Positions 54,632 through 62,931 of a stretch of DNA of 64,000 nt are shown piece after piece. This DNA is from Lewinellaceae bacterium (GTDB taxonomy: Bacteria; Bacteroidota; Bacteroidia; Chitinophagales; Saprospiraceae). The stretch is taken from NCBI GenBank assembly GCA_020636315.1, contig JACJYA010000012.1:124001-188000 (forward strand). Reading direction: 5' to 3'. The notes under the pieces are model-generated. The model was not told the DNA's origin, ran no database searches, and saw only the letters and a program-made list of their open reading frames with translations. A program made the translations under genes and the position numbers. Each line of letters starts with the position of its first letter. The stretch's first letter is position 1.

Positions 54632-56017
54632 TTAATTGCGCTGTTGTAATAGATGATCTAATTTCATCGCTTCCTCCTGAATTTGGTGAAGAGCAATGGC
54701 CTGGTGGATACGGCACCGGAATTCATTCAATGGGTGTTCTTGTTCCCGGCTTGCTCCGGCGGCAGGCGGGCAATAATCCGGACACCCCCGGGAGCAGTGG
54801 TAAATATTCAGACAGGCCCTGCATTCCTCCGGAAGGAATGCTGCTTTTTCTTTAAGTTTCTCGATCTTACCCTTGTTGAACACCAATTGTCCACTCCCCT
54901 TGTCATACCGGCCGATGTTGGTATCCAGAAGGTTCGAAGCCCGGCCTTCGACGTTCATAAAACAGGATACGAGGTCTCCGGTAGAGGCCAGGCGCAAAGT
55001 ATTCCTCGTAATGTCGCAGAAAGCACCATGTAATTCATTCAGGCGAATACCGGCGAAGGATAGGTTGGCGCCCAAACGCCTTGCTTCCTGTAGCGCTTCC
55101 TTGAAATAGTGGACAAAATCAGGTGCGTTCTCTGCCAGAAAACCATTCGAAGAGCTGCCGTAAACCGGCTCAACTCTGATGTCTCCAGCATTTAACCTGT
55201 TCACAAAATAATGGACGCTATCTGTTAACCTGTGTAGGCTCTGCGGCATAACCGTTGCCCGGATCATAAACCGCCCACCTTCATCCAGGATCGCCGAAGC
55301 CGTTCTTTCCAGAATATCAGAGGCATCTGCGCCGTTCCGGGCAGGCCGGCACCTATTCTGAATGTCCGGTTCACCATCGCAGGATAATCCGATCAGGTCA
55401 AAATTTCGAGCCAGCCACCTGGCTTGTTTTCCATTCATAATTCCATTGGTGGCAATGTAGCTAAAGAAGGGAATGCCGGCATTGTCGGCCATTTCCCGGG
55501 AGGCCCGGAAAGCATCCTGAAGGACACTCCAGTGGTAAGTCGGTTCTCCTCCGCCGTGCATAACAAGGACGAACTGTTTTTGCTCCATCCGGCAATACTC
55601 CGCCACTTTTCGGACGGCGGCATTGATGGCTTCAGGGTTGATGATCCTTCCTTTGGCTGGGTCTTTATCTGCCTTTGCCCGGGTATAACAATAGGTGCAC
55701 CTAAGATTGCATTCATTGCTCAAATAAATGGTAAGGCATTCGGGAGAAAAGGGCTTTTCAAATTTTTCCTGCCACTTCTTCATGTTGCTTTCCGCTTCCG
55801 TAAGCAAAGCCGAAATGTTGCTGTGGAAATGCGAATAGCATCCGGAATGTGGTTCCGTGCGGAAGGCTTCTTCCAGAATGTCGGCTTCCCTCTCCGGTAG
55901 CAACAGTATCCGCCCTGGGGTATAGAAGACCGCCTTATTCCGGAAGGGTATCCGGAATAATGGAAGTTTTGGGTGGATCTTTCTGAACCCGGGTTCTGCT
56001 ACTTCATTCATAAGCAA
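54632..56017 (-). CDS. Radical SAM/SPASM maturase, last gene of the WD40-Tyr-tail cluster
   Basis: This is a 461-residue radical SAM enzyme. The 4Fe4S-SAM motif CNLRCTYC is at 103-110, followed by MHGGGEPTYHW (the GGE SAM-binding motif), IATNGIMN and LIGLSCDGEPDIQNRCRP. The C-terminal SPASM/twitch region holds many Cys (SCFMN; CRACLNIYHCSRGCPDYC; a final Cys in FRCRIH) for auxiliary clusters. The first 100 residues (RIPFRNKAVFYTPGRILLLP) form an extra domain that may bind a leader or partner. Its start overlaps the previous gene by 14 bases. The family acts on ribosomal peptides; the substrate proposed here is the WD40 protein tail. HxsB-like anaerobic maturases are the nearest analogy I can name. 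Confidence 0.92.
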   Translation of the reverse strand: MLMNEVAEPGFRKIHPKLPLFRIPFRNKAVFYTPGRILLLPEREADILEEAFRTEPHSGCYSHFHSNISALLTEAESNMKKWQEKFEKPFSPECLTIYLSNECNLRCTYCYTRAKADKDPAKGRIINPEAINAAVRKVAEYCRMEQKQFVLVMHGGGEPTYHWSVLQDAFRASREMADNAGIPFFSYIATNGIMNGKQARWLARNFDLIGLSCDGEPDIQNRCRPARNGADASDILERTASAILDEGGRFMIRATVMPQSLHRLTDSVHYFVNRLNAGDIRVEPVYGSSSNGFLAENAPDFVHYFKEALQEARRLGANLSFAGIRLNELHGAFCDITRNTLRLASTGDLVSCFMNVEGRASNLLDTNIGRYDKGSGQLVFNKGKIEKLKEKAAFLPEECRACLNIYHCSRGCPDYCPPAAGASREQEHPLNEFRCRIHQAIALHQIQEEAMKLDHLLQQRN

Positions 56018-56969
56018 AGCTGTTTTTCAGCCTGTTCATTTTAAACGCAGTACAACCACCGTTACAGTAGGACCTCTGGAAAAGAGGGCAGGAAGTACAA
56101 TGGGGATAAATTCCAATGTTGTTGTAGGCTTCCAACTTCTCGGAAAACTGCCGGGTTAGTTCGGCGGCATGGGAATTGTCGTCCAGGCTCAGAGTGTGTA
56201 AATTATTCAAAGGGTAGCAGGAAATAAATTTCCCATCAGGTAAAAGGTCGAGGATCGGGTGGCAGCAATTTCCCGTTTTTTCCAGTAAAGGCCCCAATTC
56301 TTCAAGCTCCTCCTCCGGAAACATGCAGGGGACGAACCCGCAATCGAAACCAATTTGTATGTCGTGTTGCCTGGCTTTTCGGTGCAGGCTTAGGATCTTT
56401 TGGCCAATCTCCCTGTAAAATTTCGGATGCAGGAAAACATTCTTCTGGCTTAGGACGGCATGGGCTACACCCAGCCTAATCTCGCGGATCAGGCCATAAT
56501 CCAGAATATATGGGATCAGGTAGTCCAGTTCCTGTCGGCGGCTGTAAATGTTTACTCCCAACATTACCCTGGGCCCCAGGATCTCCATCGTTTTCTGTTG
56601 CTTTTTCATTCTTTTGGGGTCTTCTTCCAGGGGATGGATGGTATTGAGAAGGATCGTTGTCGTTTCCGGATCAGCCTTAGCCAGCCGTTCGATGGCCTTT
56701 CGCGGCATCAGCCCATTGGAAAAGATAAGTACATGGAACTTTCGTTCCAGAGCCTTGTCAACCATTTTTATGAAATCGGGGTGAATAGTGGGTTCTCCGC
56801 CAAGCAGGCGGACCTGGCCGATGCCTGACCGCTCCAGGAACTCCAGAGTGCGGTCGAAGGTTTCCTCCGGCATGAATGCGTTGGCTTTGTCGTACTGCGT
56901 TCGGGAGTCTTCGGCAAAGCAATAAGGACAGGTTTTATTGCAAATGGTTGTGATCGATAAATTTGCCAT
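56004..56969 (-). CDS. Radical SAM/SPASM enzyme, short N-terminus
   Basis: This is a 321-residue enzyme. CNKTCPYC at residues 10-17 binds the radical cluster; LLGGEPTIHPDF, LIFSNGLMPR and ILLNTIHPLEED follow as in the barrel. The C-terminal part has NCCHPILDLLPDGKFISCYP and CTSCPLFQRSYCNGGC, a compact SPASM-like cluster set. ATG at 56969 (MANLSITT) is chosen; the earlier ATG at 56996 would overlap the upstream gene by 62 bases. Even so it overlaps the PqqD-like gene by 35 bases, implying coupled translation. Length and near-N-terminal motif recall HxsC-type partners. Confidence 0.91.
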   Translation of the reverse strand: MANLSITTICNKTCPYCFAEDSRTQYDKANAFMPEETFDRTLEFLERSGIGQVRLLGGEPTIHPDFIKMVDKALERKFHVLIFSNGLMPRKAIERLAKADPETTTILLNTIHPLEEDPKRMKKQQKTMEILGPRVMLGVNIYSRRQELDYLIPYILDYGLIREIRLGVAHAVLSQKNVFLHPKFYREIGQKILSLHRKARQHDIQIGFDCGFVPCMFPEEELEELGPLLEKTGNCCHPILDLLPDGKFISCYPLNNLHTLSLDDNSHAAELTRQFSEKLEAYNNIGIYPHCTSCPLFQRSYCNGGCTAFKMNRLKNSFAYE

Positions 56970-57243
56970 ACTCGTTTTTTGTATTAATAAGGCCATAACC
57001 GCTCCATTCCATCAGGCACCGGCTTACAATCCTGGTTGCTGCATCCAAATTAACTTGTTCGATGGCACTGATAACGGGCGGGATCTGTTCCGGGAAATAT
57101 TTTCTGGAAAGCAGGTCCCAGACTGCCGCTTCCGGATAGTGCAGAAAATAATGGTTGCCGGTTTGTTTGTCCACGACAAAAATTCCCTGGAGCTCCACTG
57201 TCCAGAGGATATGAGGTAAAAAGGTGATATTCTTGTCTTTCAT
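56935..57243 (-). CDS. Small PqqD/RRE-like protein
   Basis: This 102-residue protein begins with a beta-rich start (ITFLPHILWTVELQGIFVVD, KQTGNHYFLHYPEAAVWDLL) followed by helices (IPPVISAIEQVNLDAATRIV), the pattern of PqqD-like RiPP recognition elements: short strands, then LxxPExxVWxLL, then helical bundle. Such domains hold a precursor's leader peptide for the radical SAM enzyme. It sits between two radical SAM genes, 3 bases after one stop and overlapping the next start. Assignment is by pattern only. Confidence 0.72.
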   Translation of the reverse strand: MKDKNITFLPHILWTVELQGIFVVDKQTGNHYFLHYPEAAVWDLLSRKYFPEQIPPVISAIEQVNLDAATRIVSRCLMEWSGYGLINTKNEYGKFIDHNHLQ

Positions 57244-57246
57244 AAG

Positions 57247-58635
57247 TTAAAGTATAAGTTCTGACAGCCGGTCAGTTGGATGCAGCGCCAGGTTTTCCAA
57301 TGCCTTCCGGTTGAGTAATAACTGATCAATTTTTTCTTCCTGTTCGAGTTGAGAGAGTATGGTGCAGGCGGAGATGATCCTGGTCTGGATACAATAGTCG
57401 CTATAACTGGAACTGCAACCTGGATATGAGTTGCCAACGTGGCATCCTCCGGCGCAACTCCAGCGGCAAAAGCAGTTTTCACAGCGTGGTTTATTCAGGG
57501 CAATTTGGCGGATCCGGTTGACTGAGGAGGAGTCAATGGCAACCTCTCCGTTGTCCTGAATTCGTCCAAATTCGAGGTTGAGCCCAGCTTCCAGCCATTT
57601 ATCCGGCAGCAGATAGCAGGAACTGATCCTGCCGTCCGGATCGATGATTATCGTATCTTTTCCTACAGGGCAGGATGAGTAAACCGGTTCTCCTCCCAGG
57701 TCGGATGCATAGATCACCGGTATCCCGTAAGATTCTGCGGCCCGCCTGGCCTTGATGAAGTTCACAGCAAACTCGAAAGGCCCGGGAGAGAACAGTCCGG
57801 CTTCCTCTGCCCGTTTACCGGGCTGCATGATCTCAAAATTGATCTTTGAGGGATTAAATGCTTCGCAAAACCAGTAGGTGATTTCTTCCATCTTATCGAT
57901 GTTGGCATTGCTGATACAGGCCCGGAGTACCAGCTCTGCACTGGATTCACTCAGGTATTTTGCGGTGGCGTATGCTTTTTTGAAGCTATCCCTGCCTCCC
58001 CGGAGCGGCCGATGCAGGTTTTGGATATTCTCCGGCCCGTCCAGAGAAAGGACTACAGTATTGAAATAATCTCCGAGGAAGCCGAGAAGGGGTTTGCTTA
58101 CAATGCCATTGGTTGAGATCTCAAAAAAGGGGATCTGCCCTTCCCGGGCAGCTACTTCCCGGGCACGGTGGACGACAACCTGTACTACTTTTGGGGCGGC
58201 CATTGGTTCTCCTCCGAAAAAATGGATCTCCAGTATCTCCCGCTCTTGTTTTTTCAGGATGCCGGAGTACCAGTCCACCACGGAGGAGGCAGTTTGCAGG
58301 CTCATCGATCTTTTTGGTGCTTCCGCTGCGCCAAAATCGCAGTACAAACACCTGCTGTTGCAGGATCGGGTAGTGATGATCCCCAGAAAAGGAGGGGATA
58401 ACTCGCTTTGAGGTGGCCCGGGTTCGGGCAGAGGATCCTTGTCAAATTCCTCAATAAAGCTGCTCAGTGGCCCGGGCCGCGGTTCGTGGGAAGCCCCCGC
58501 CAGTAAGGAAGCCTGCAATGCCTTAACCGCTTCCTTGTTGGAAAAGGCGTTTATTCCGAATAAGGGTGCATGGAGCAGGTACTTATCTTCGATCGGCAGA
58601 GCCGTGAGGTGTTGAAGAACGGAAATGTCAGGCAT
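57247..58635 (-). CDS. Radical SAM/SPASM maturase with extended N-terminal domain
   Basis: This is a 462-residue enzyme. CNSRCLYC is at 92-99, followed by IHFFGGEPMAAPKVV, ISTNGIVSKP, VVLSLDGPENIQNLHRPLRG and RDSFKKAYATAKYL, all classical for peptide-modifying radical SAM proteins. The C-terminal SPASM has SSCYLLPD and CENCFCRWSCAGGCHVG, then further Cys (PGCSSSYSDYC). The first 85 residues form a separate domain (LQHLTALPIEDKYLLHAPLF) like the N-terminal regions of other members of this cluster. It lies between the two small RRE-like genes with gaps of 27 and 3 bases. Confidence 0.93.
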   Translation of the reverse strand: MPDISVLQHLTALPIEDKYLLHAPLFGINAFSNKEAVKALQASLLAGASHEPRPGPLSSFIEEFDKDPLPEPGPPQSELSPPFLGIITTRSCNSRCLYCDFGAAEAPKRSMSLQTASSVVDWYSGILKKQEREILEIHFFGGEPMAAPKVVQVVVHRAREVAAREGQIPFFEISTNGIVSKPLLGFLGDYFNTVVLSLDGPENIQNLHRPLRGGRDSFKKAYATAKYLSESSAELVLRACISNANIDKMEEITYWFCEAFNPSKINFEIMQPGKRAEEAGLFSPGPFEFAVNFIKARRAAESYGIPVIYASDLGGEPVYSSCPVGKDTIIIDPDGRISSCYLLPDKWLEAGLNLEFGRIQDNGEVAIDSSSVNRIRQIALNKPRCENCFCRWSCAGGCHVGNSYPGCSSSYSDYCIQTRIISACTILSQLEQEEKIDQLLLNRKALENLALHPTDRLSELIL

Positions 58636-58662
58636 AGGCGTCTGGTGAATTTTTTTTGGATG

Positions 58663-59121
58663 TTAATCAATGCTTTCGCGGCTTTGCTTTTCGAAAAAGG
58701 CTGCAATCTCTTCTGCATCAGCAGGATGACAGATCCTCAGCCGGGCCAGGGAAAAAAAAAGTTCGGAAACTTCTTTAAAGCAGGCCTCATCGGGTTTGTT
58801 AAATGCTCCTGCCACTTCTTTTGAAATGGCTCCTATCGCCGTTCCTTGCTGAAAATGCCTGAATATGAATAATTCTGTTTCGGCCATTTTCCGCCAGGGC
58901 CGGTAGCCGTTTTCTGCGCCGGAATGGATCATCAGATATCCACTTTCAATTTTCCATCGTTGGCCCTTAAAGAAAACCGGCTCGATATCTTTAACCACCT
59001 CTTCGGGCAGGGTACTCAGCTTATTAAGCGGTAAATGGCGCTTCCCGCCAGCTTCTCTGAACCAGATGGAGGCCTCTTTCAAAAGAGCATTGAAAAAATT
59101 TCGCCGGGATTGCTTTTCCAT
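58663..59121 (-). CDS. PqqD/RRE-like small protein with twin-arginine-like N-terminus
   Basis: This 152-residue protein starts MEKQSRRNFFNALLKEASIW, echoing the SRRxFL motif of the WD40 protein but without a hydrophobic stretch, so Tat export is doubtful. Residues about 45-140 match the PqqD-like layout: VFFKGQRWKIESGYLMIHSG (strands), WRKMAETELFIFRHFQQGTA and ISKEVAGAFNKPDEACFKEV (helices). It lies 13 bases after the WD40 gene and 27 before a radical SAM gene. A substrate-presenting role in the maturation complex is the best guess. Confidence 0.7.
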   Translation of the reverse strand: MEKQSRRNFFNALLKEASIWFREAGGKRHLPLNKLSTLPEEVVKDIEPVFFKGQRWKIESGYLMIHSGAENGYRPWRKMAETELFIFRHFQQGTAIGAISKEVAGAFNKPDEACFKEVSELFFSLARLRICHPADAEEIAAFFEKQSRESID

Positions 59122-59134
59122 ACCCTAACGTGGA

Positions 59135-60601
59135 TTAATTTGGATACCAGTAACTACTCGTGTAATAATACGTCTTGGGCTTAGTGTAATAGTAAGTCCG
59201 GTAGTAAGTCTCAGGCTTGGTATAATAATAGGTCTTGGTATAATAGTACGTCTTGGCCGGCGCCGGCGTAGAGCCTATCGAAATCGTATCACAAACGCAA
59301 ACCATATCTGAGGAAAGAGGAGTGCCTGCCGGGACAGTTATGGTATTACACACGCACACGGAAGTGGTGCCGGGATGAGACCTGGAGGCATTGATGCAGT
59401 CACAGATACAAGACGCGCCCGGAGGCAGAGGGGCATCACAGGGAAGGGTCACGATGCCAGGGCCCATTTGGCGGACTTCTCTCGCATCTTCTTTGTCTGC
59501 GATCGAAGGGTCGAAGAAAAAACGTTCTGGTTTGCCTTTTGGCAATTTCCATAAGCGAACGGTCTGGTCAGAACTTCCGGAAGCAAGCCATTCTCCGTCG
59601 GGGCTAAAGGCGACGCAGTTGACATCGTCGGTATGCCCTTCGAAGCGCTGTATTAACTCTCCGGAGCTTATTTCCCAGAGCCCTACGTCTTCATCAGCAC
59701 TCCCTGATGCCAGCCACTTCCCGTCGGGGCTTATGGCAATACTGTTTACATTTTTTGTATGTCCTTTATAGGTATTGAGAATGTTGCCGCTTTCAATTTC
59801 TCCGTTATAAATGTTTTGATCCGCAGGGCTGTAAAGGATGGATTGCCCGCCGGGGCCGAAAGCTAAACTGTAAATACTACCGCCCTGAACAGTGAAGGAA
59901 ATAGTTGATCTTTGGCTTTCTACATCCCAGAACCTTATTGCCTTGTCGTAGCTGCCCGCAGCCAGTTGTTTGCCATCTGGGCTGAAGGCCACAGTATTGA
60001 CACTGCCTTGAAAATCTTCAAACGTGGCAACCTTCTTTTGAGCACTCACGTCCCACAGGTGAAGTTTTTTAGAAAAGGAGCCTGAAGCGAGTAATTCCCC
60101 GTCCGGGCTGAAAGCAACGCTATTGACCAATCCGGCATCTGTTTCCAGGCCTGTTATTGCCTTTGGCGTTTTGGATTTGAGATTCCAGAGTTCGACAGCG
60201 TCGTAAGTGCCGGCAGCCAGTGTATTACCATCAGGGGAAAATGCCAGGGAATAGATCCCTTTTCCCGACTGGCTATTGATCGTTGCAGTCAATTTCCCGG
60301 TTTTCACTTCCCATAGCCGGATGGTCTTGTCCCAACTCCCCGAAGCCAGTATCTTCCCATCGGGGCTGAAAGTAATGCTGGTGATCCACATGCTGTGGGC
60401 AATCAACTTCTGAATGGGAGCCTGGCCCTCCTCCTTCCTTGCCACAGCAGCGATGGCAGCCCCGGCGCCCAGCATGCTGAGGAAACCGCGACGGGAAAAA
60501 CTTGGGCCTTCAGGCCCTTTTCCGATGGCATATATCTCCGGCTCCTCATTGGCATCTTGCTGGATCGGCTTCAGTTTATCGTCATTTTGTTCTTTTTCCA
60601 T
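59135..60601 (-). CDS. Tat-exported seven-bladed WD40 protein with CxC and Tyr-repeat tail: candidate radical SAM substrate
   Basis: This is a 488-residue protein. Residues 1-35 are an acidic leader-like segment (MEKEQNDDKLKPIQQDANEE), then a twin-arginine signal (SRRGFLSMLGAGAAIAAVA, about 36-54). Residues about 65-365 hold seven WD40 repeats (FSPDGKILASGSWDKTIRLW and relatives), enough to close a beta-propeller. Residues 388-441 contain three CxC units (CICDCI, CVCNTITVPAGTP, CVCDTIS). The last 38 residues (451-488) contain 16 Tyr in TYYYTK-type repeats, ending YWYPN. Tat carries folded proteins, so the tail could be modified in the cytoplasm and then exported. The gene lies among four radical SAM genes. 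It is the only plausible substrate in the operon; the idea is an inference. Confidence 0.9.
   Translation of the reverse strand: MEKEQNDDKLKPIQQDANEEPEIYAIGKGPEGPSFSRRGFLSMLGAGAAIAAVARKEEGQAPIQKLIAHSMWITSITFSPDGKILASGSWDKTIRLWEVKTGKLTATINSQSGKGIYSLAFSPDGNTLAAGTYDAVELWNLKSKTPKAITGLETDAGLVNSVAFSPDGELLASGSFSKKLHLWDVSAQKKVATFEDFQGSVNTVAFSPDGKQLAAGSYDKAIRFWDVESQRSTISFTVQGGSIYSLAFGPGGQSILYSPADQNIYNGEIESGNILNTYKGHTKNVNSIAISPDGKWLASGSADEDVGLWEISSGELIQRFEGHTDDVNCVAFSPDGEWLASGSSDQTVRLWKLPKGKPERFFFDPSIADKEDAREVRQMGPGIVTLPCDAPLPPGASCICDCINASRSHPGTTSVCVCNTITVPAGTPLSSDMVCVCDTISIGSTPAPAKTYYYTKTYYYTKPETYYRTYYYTKPKTYYYTSSYWYPN
59138..59251 (-). repeat. Tandem TYYYT(K) codon repeat at the 3' end of the WD40 gene
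   Basis: Five degenerate copies of an 18-24 base unit encode TYYYTK, TYYYTKPE, TYYR, TYYYTKPK and TYYYTSS. Synonymous changes between copies (TAT/TAC, ACC/ACT/ACG) indicate that the amino acid pattern is under selection, not just slippage. Confidence 0.85.
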
Positions 60602-60688
60602 AGAATTGATGTTTTGAGTTTAAAAACCTCTTTGTATCCAGGCTCGCTTTGATAAAGAGGAGATGCCGTTCCGGAATTTGCCCCGGGG

Positions 60689-62002
60689 TCATCCCTGCCA
60701 AACCCCTCCCGAATCGGTCAGGTAGCGTATGAGCAACTCCTTCGTAAGAAGCCTGTTCAGGCTGCATCTTTCCGAGAACAGGAGATGGCTTCCTTGCTCC
60801 TGGCCGATGACTTTGACCGGGCAATCACCAGCGCAATGCCAGTAACAAAAACAGCTTTCACATATTTTTTTCCTTTCACTGATCAAATGGCAGTAATTTT
60901 GCCTTGCAGTTTCATTTATTCGTAACGTTCCCTCCTTTGTCAGTTCCCCAAAATGAAAAATGGGAAACAAAGGGTGTTCCCTGCCCGAGACTTCATAGCA
61001 ACTCGTAAGTTCTCCGTCTGGGGTAACCACCAGGGCCTTTCGGCGGGCCAGGCAGAAATCATCGGTAATTACCCAGGGCCTTGATCCGGAATAATAGAGG
61101 TGCCTTCCGAATTCAGTGGCAATATCATACGCAGCCATAAAGGCGGTGGCGAACAGATGGTTATTTTCCAGCCCTTCACTGTTGTCCCGGGCTCTTCCGG
61201 TTTGAAAAGCCGGTTCTGCCTGAAAGGCCCGGCAATTTGTGGCTGTGCACAAAAAACTGATGCTTTCCGGGAGGGCCTCGATAGAGGGGTCGGTCACCGT
61301 CAGGCGGATGCCGTAAGCCAAACCGCATTCATCCAGAGCCTGAATGGTTTCCATTACTTTTGCAAAAGTGCCCCTTCCTCCTGCGAGCGGGCGTTGCCGG
61401 TTTTGAACCGGGGCAATACCGTCAAAAGAAAGGCTCAGATGATCGATATTGTCCAGTATCCATGCTCTTTTTTCCCTTTCCCAGTATCCATTTGATGTTA
61501 ACTCAATCCGGCAGGGTAATTCCTTTTTGCGGCTGTATTCAACCAGGCGCTGAAAATTTTTGAAAGGAAGCGTCGGTTCGCCACCTCCGTGAAAGGAAAC
61601 CGTGAATTGCTTTTCTCCGGATTCCAGCGCATTATTATGGACCTGGTCAATTGCCCGGAAGCCCAATTCCGGGGAAAGTTTTCTGATCTTTCCGGCCCCT
61701 CCGTTGGCGTAACAGTAGGTGCAGCGGAAATTGCAGGCTGTGGTCATACAGAGTACACAGGCCACCGGGGCAAAGGGAGGATTTTCTTCAGCCTTTTCGT
61801 TCAGGGGGCCAGGTTCCCAAAAATGGATAGACTCTAAAAATTTATACCATGGTGAGGCGCTCTCCGCTTCTGAAAGGGAGGGGGGGGTGTTAATTGTGCC
61901 TGCAATGCGGTTAACCAAAGCAGCATTAGCAAAAAAGGCCAATTTGGTCAAAGGGCGATAAACAATGTATTTATCCAGATATGGTATGGTGAAAATATGC
62001 AA
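60689..62002 (-). CDS. Radical SAM/SPASM maturase, first gene of the cluster
   Basis: This is a 437-residue enzyme. CNFRCTYC is at 90-97, with SFHGGGEPTLPFKNF, LTSNGYWERE and LSLSFDGIAPVQNRQRPLAG following. The SPASM part has SCYEVSGREH, ICESCFCYWHCAGDCPVK and a final Cys (SERCSLNRLL). The N-terminal 85 residues (IPYLDKYIVYRPLTKLAFFA) make a domain shared in style with the 461- and 462-residue paralogues. It is separated from the WD40 gene by 87 bases and should lead the operon; the 205-base AT-rich gap upstream, shared with the divergent glycosyltransferase gene, must hold its promoter. Confidence 0.93.
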   Translation of the reverse strand: MHIFTIPYLDKYIVYRPLTKLAFFANAALVNRIAGTINTPPSLSEAESASPWYKFLESIHFWEPGPLNEKAEENPPFAPVACVLCMTTACNFRCTYCYANGGAGKIRKLSPELGFRAIDQVHNNALESGEKQFTVSFHGGGEPTLPFKNFQRLVEYSRKKELPCRIELTSNGYWEREKRAWILDNIDHLSLSFDGIAPVQNRQRPLAGGRGTFAKVMETIQALDECGLAYGIRLTVTDPSIEALPESISFLCTATNCRAFQAEPAFQTGRARDNSEGLENNHLFATAFMAAYDIATEFGRHLYYSGSRPWVITDDFCLARRKALVVTPDGELTSCYEVSGREHPLFPIFHFGELTKEGTLRINETARQNYCHLISERKKICESCFCYWHCAGDCPVKVIGQEQGSHLLFSERCSLNRLLTKELLIRYLTDSGGVWQG

Positions 62003-62207
62003 GGTTTTAGGGATTTAAAGGATAAATTTTCACCATTTTCATACAATAACAATGATAAATATCACTGGATGGTTTGATTTTAGTCTCCTTTGTTTTTGAT
62101 ATTTTATTGCATGTTGGAGCTTGTTTTGAATATTTTATTTTGAATCAGCCGTCTTTCGCTTCGAAAATGCTGGCGGCTGGGCTGTTTGTCTTACTCAAAT
62201 AATCACA

Positions 62208-62918
62208 GTGGAAAAACCAACTTCTTTTGCTGTTATCGTTCCGTGTTACAATGAATCGGGTAATATTGAGAAATGTGCCCGGGGCCTGATAGAACAGGAG
62301 CAATTTGACGAGATCATACTGGTGGATGATGGTTCGACTGACGGCACCTCAGATTTGTGCGAGCTACTTATGGAGCGCTACGGGCCCCGCTTGACGACTT
62401 ATCATCTTCCGGAGAATAAAGGGAAAAATTATGCCCTAAGAATAGGGGCGCAGCGTGCCAGGGCTGACGTAGTTATTATTTATGATGCTGACCTTACAGT
62501 TTCTCCGGCTGACCTTAGTGCTATCAAACCGGTTTTTGGCCAGAACCTGAACAATTTTGTTTATGGGTCCCGATTCATCCGGAAAATGGAAAAGGGCGCC
62601 ATGTCCCGCCTCAATCGTTGGGGAAACGCATTTTTCGCATATTGGGTCTCGGGCCTCCTGAACAGAAGGGTTACGGATGTTCTATGTGGCGTAAAAGCCA
62701 TTTCACGACGCAATTTTCTGGCAATCGATCCAACCCATTGCCGCTGGGGAGATTTCGACCTCTTTTTTGGTGCGGCCAGACAAAAACTGGGTTTTCACGA
62801 GATCCCGGTTTTTTATAAAAAGCGCCGGGCCGGCGCCTCCAAGATGAAAGTGATGAAGGCCGGCCTGGGTTTCTTTCAGGAATGTGTGAGGTATTCTTTC
62901 CGAGCCAAGATCAACTAG
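62208..62918 (+). CDS. Family 2 glycosyltransferase (polyprenyl-phosphate sugar synthase-like)
   Basis: This is a 236-residue cytoplasmic, membrane-associated enzyme with a GT-A fold: AVIVPCYNESGNIEKCARGL, ILVDDGSTDGTSD (nucleotide-sugar binding DD), ENKGKNYALRIGAQ and YDADLTVSPADL (DxD-like metal site), as in dolichyl-phosphate mannose/glucose synthases. The GTG at 62208 is used because it opens directly onto the first strand; no in-frame ATG with good context was found. It probably loads a sugar onto a lipid carrier for the GT-C enzyme that starts 13 bases after its stop. Confidence 0.88.
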   Translation: MEKPTSFAVIVPCYNESGNIEKCARGLIEQEQFDEIILVDDGSTDGTSDLCELLMERYGPRLTTYHLPENKGKNYALRIGAQRARADVVIIYDADLTVSPADLSAIKPVFGQNLNNFVYGSRFIRKMEKGAMSRLNRWGNAFFAYWVSGLLNRRVTDVLCGVKAISRRNFLAIDPTHCRWGDFDLFFGAARQKLGFHEIPVFYKKRRAGASKMKVMKAGLGFFQECVRYSFRAKIN

Positions 62919-62931
62919 CGAGTAAACAAAC

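Noticed and set aside
54571..54855. Plus-strand 94-codon frame, possible precursor peptide
   Set aside because: Mostly antisense to the radical SAM gene, with no leader-core pattern.
58663..59121. Tat substrate status for the 152-residue RRE-like protein
   Set aside because: It has SRRNFF but no hydrophobic stretch after it, so it is not a usable Tat signal.
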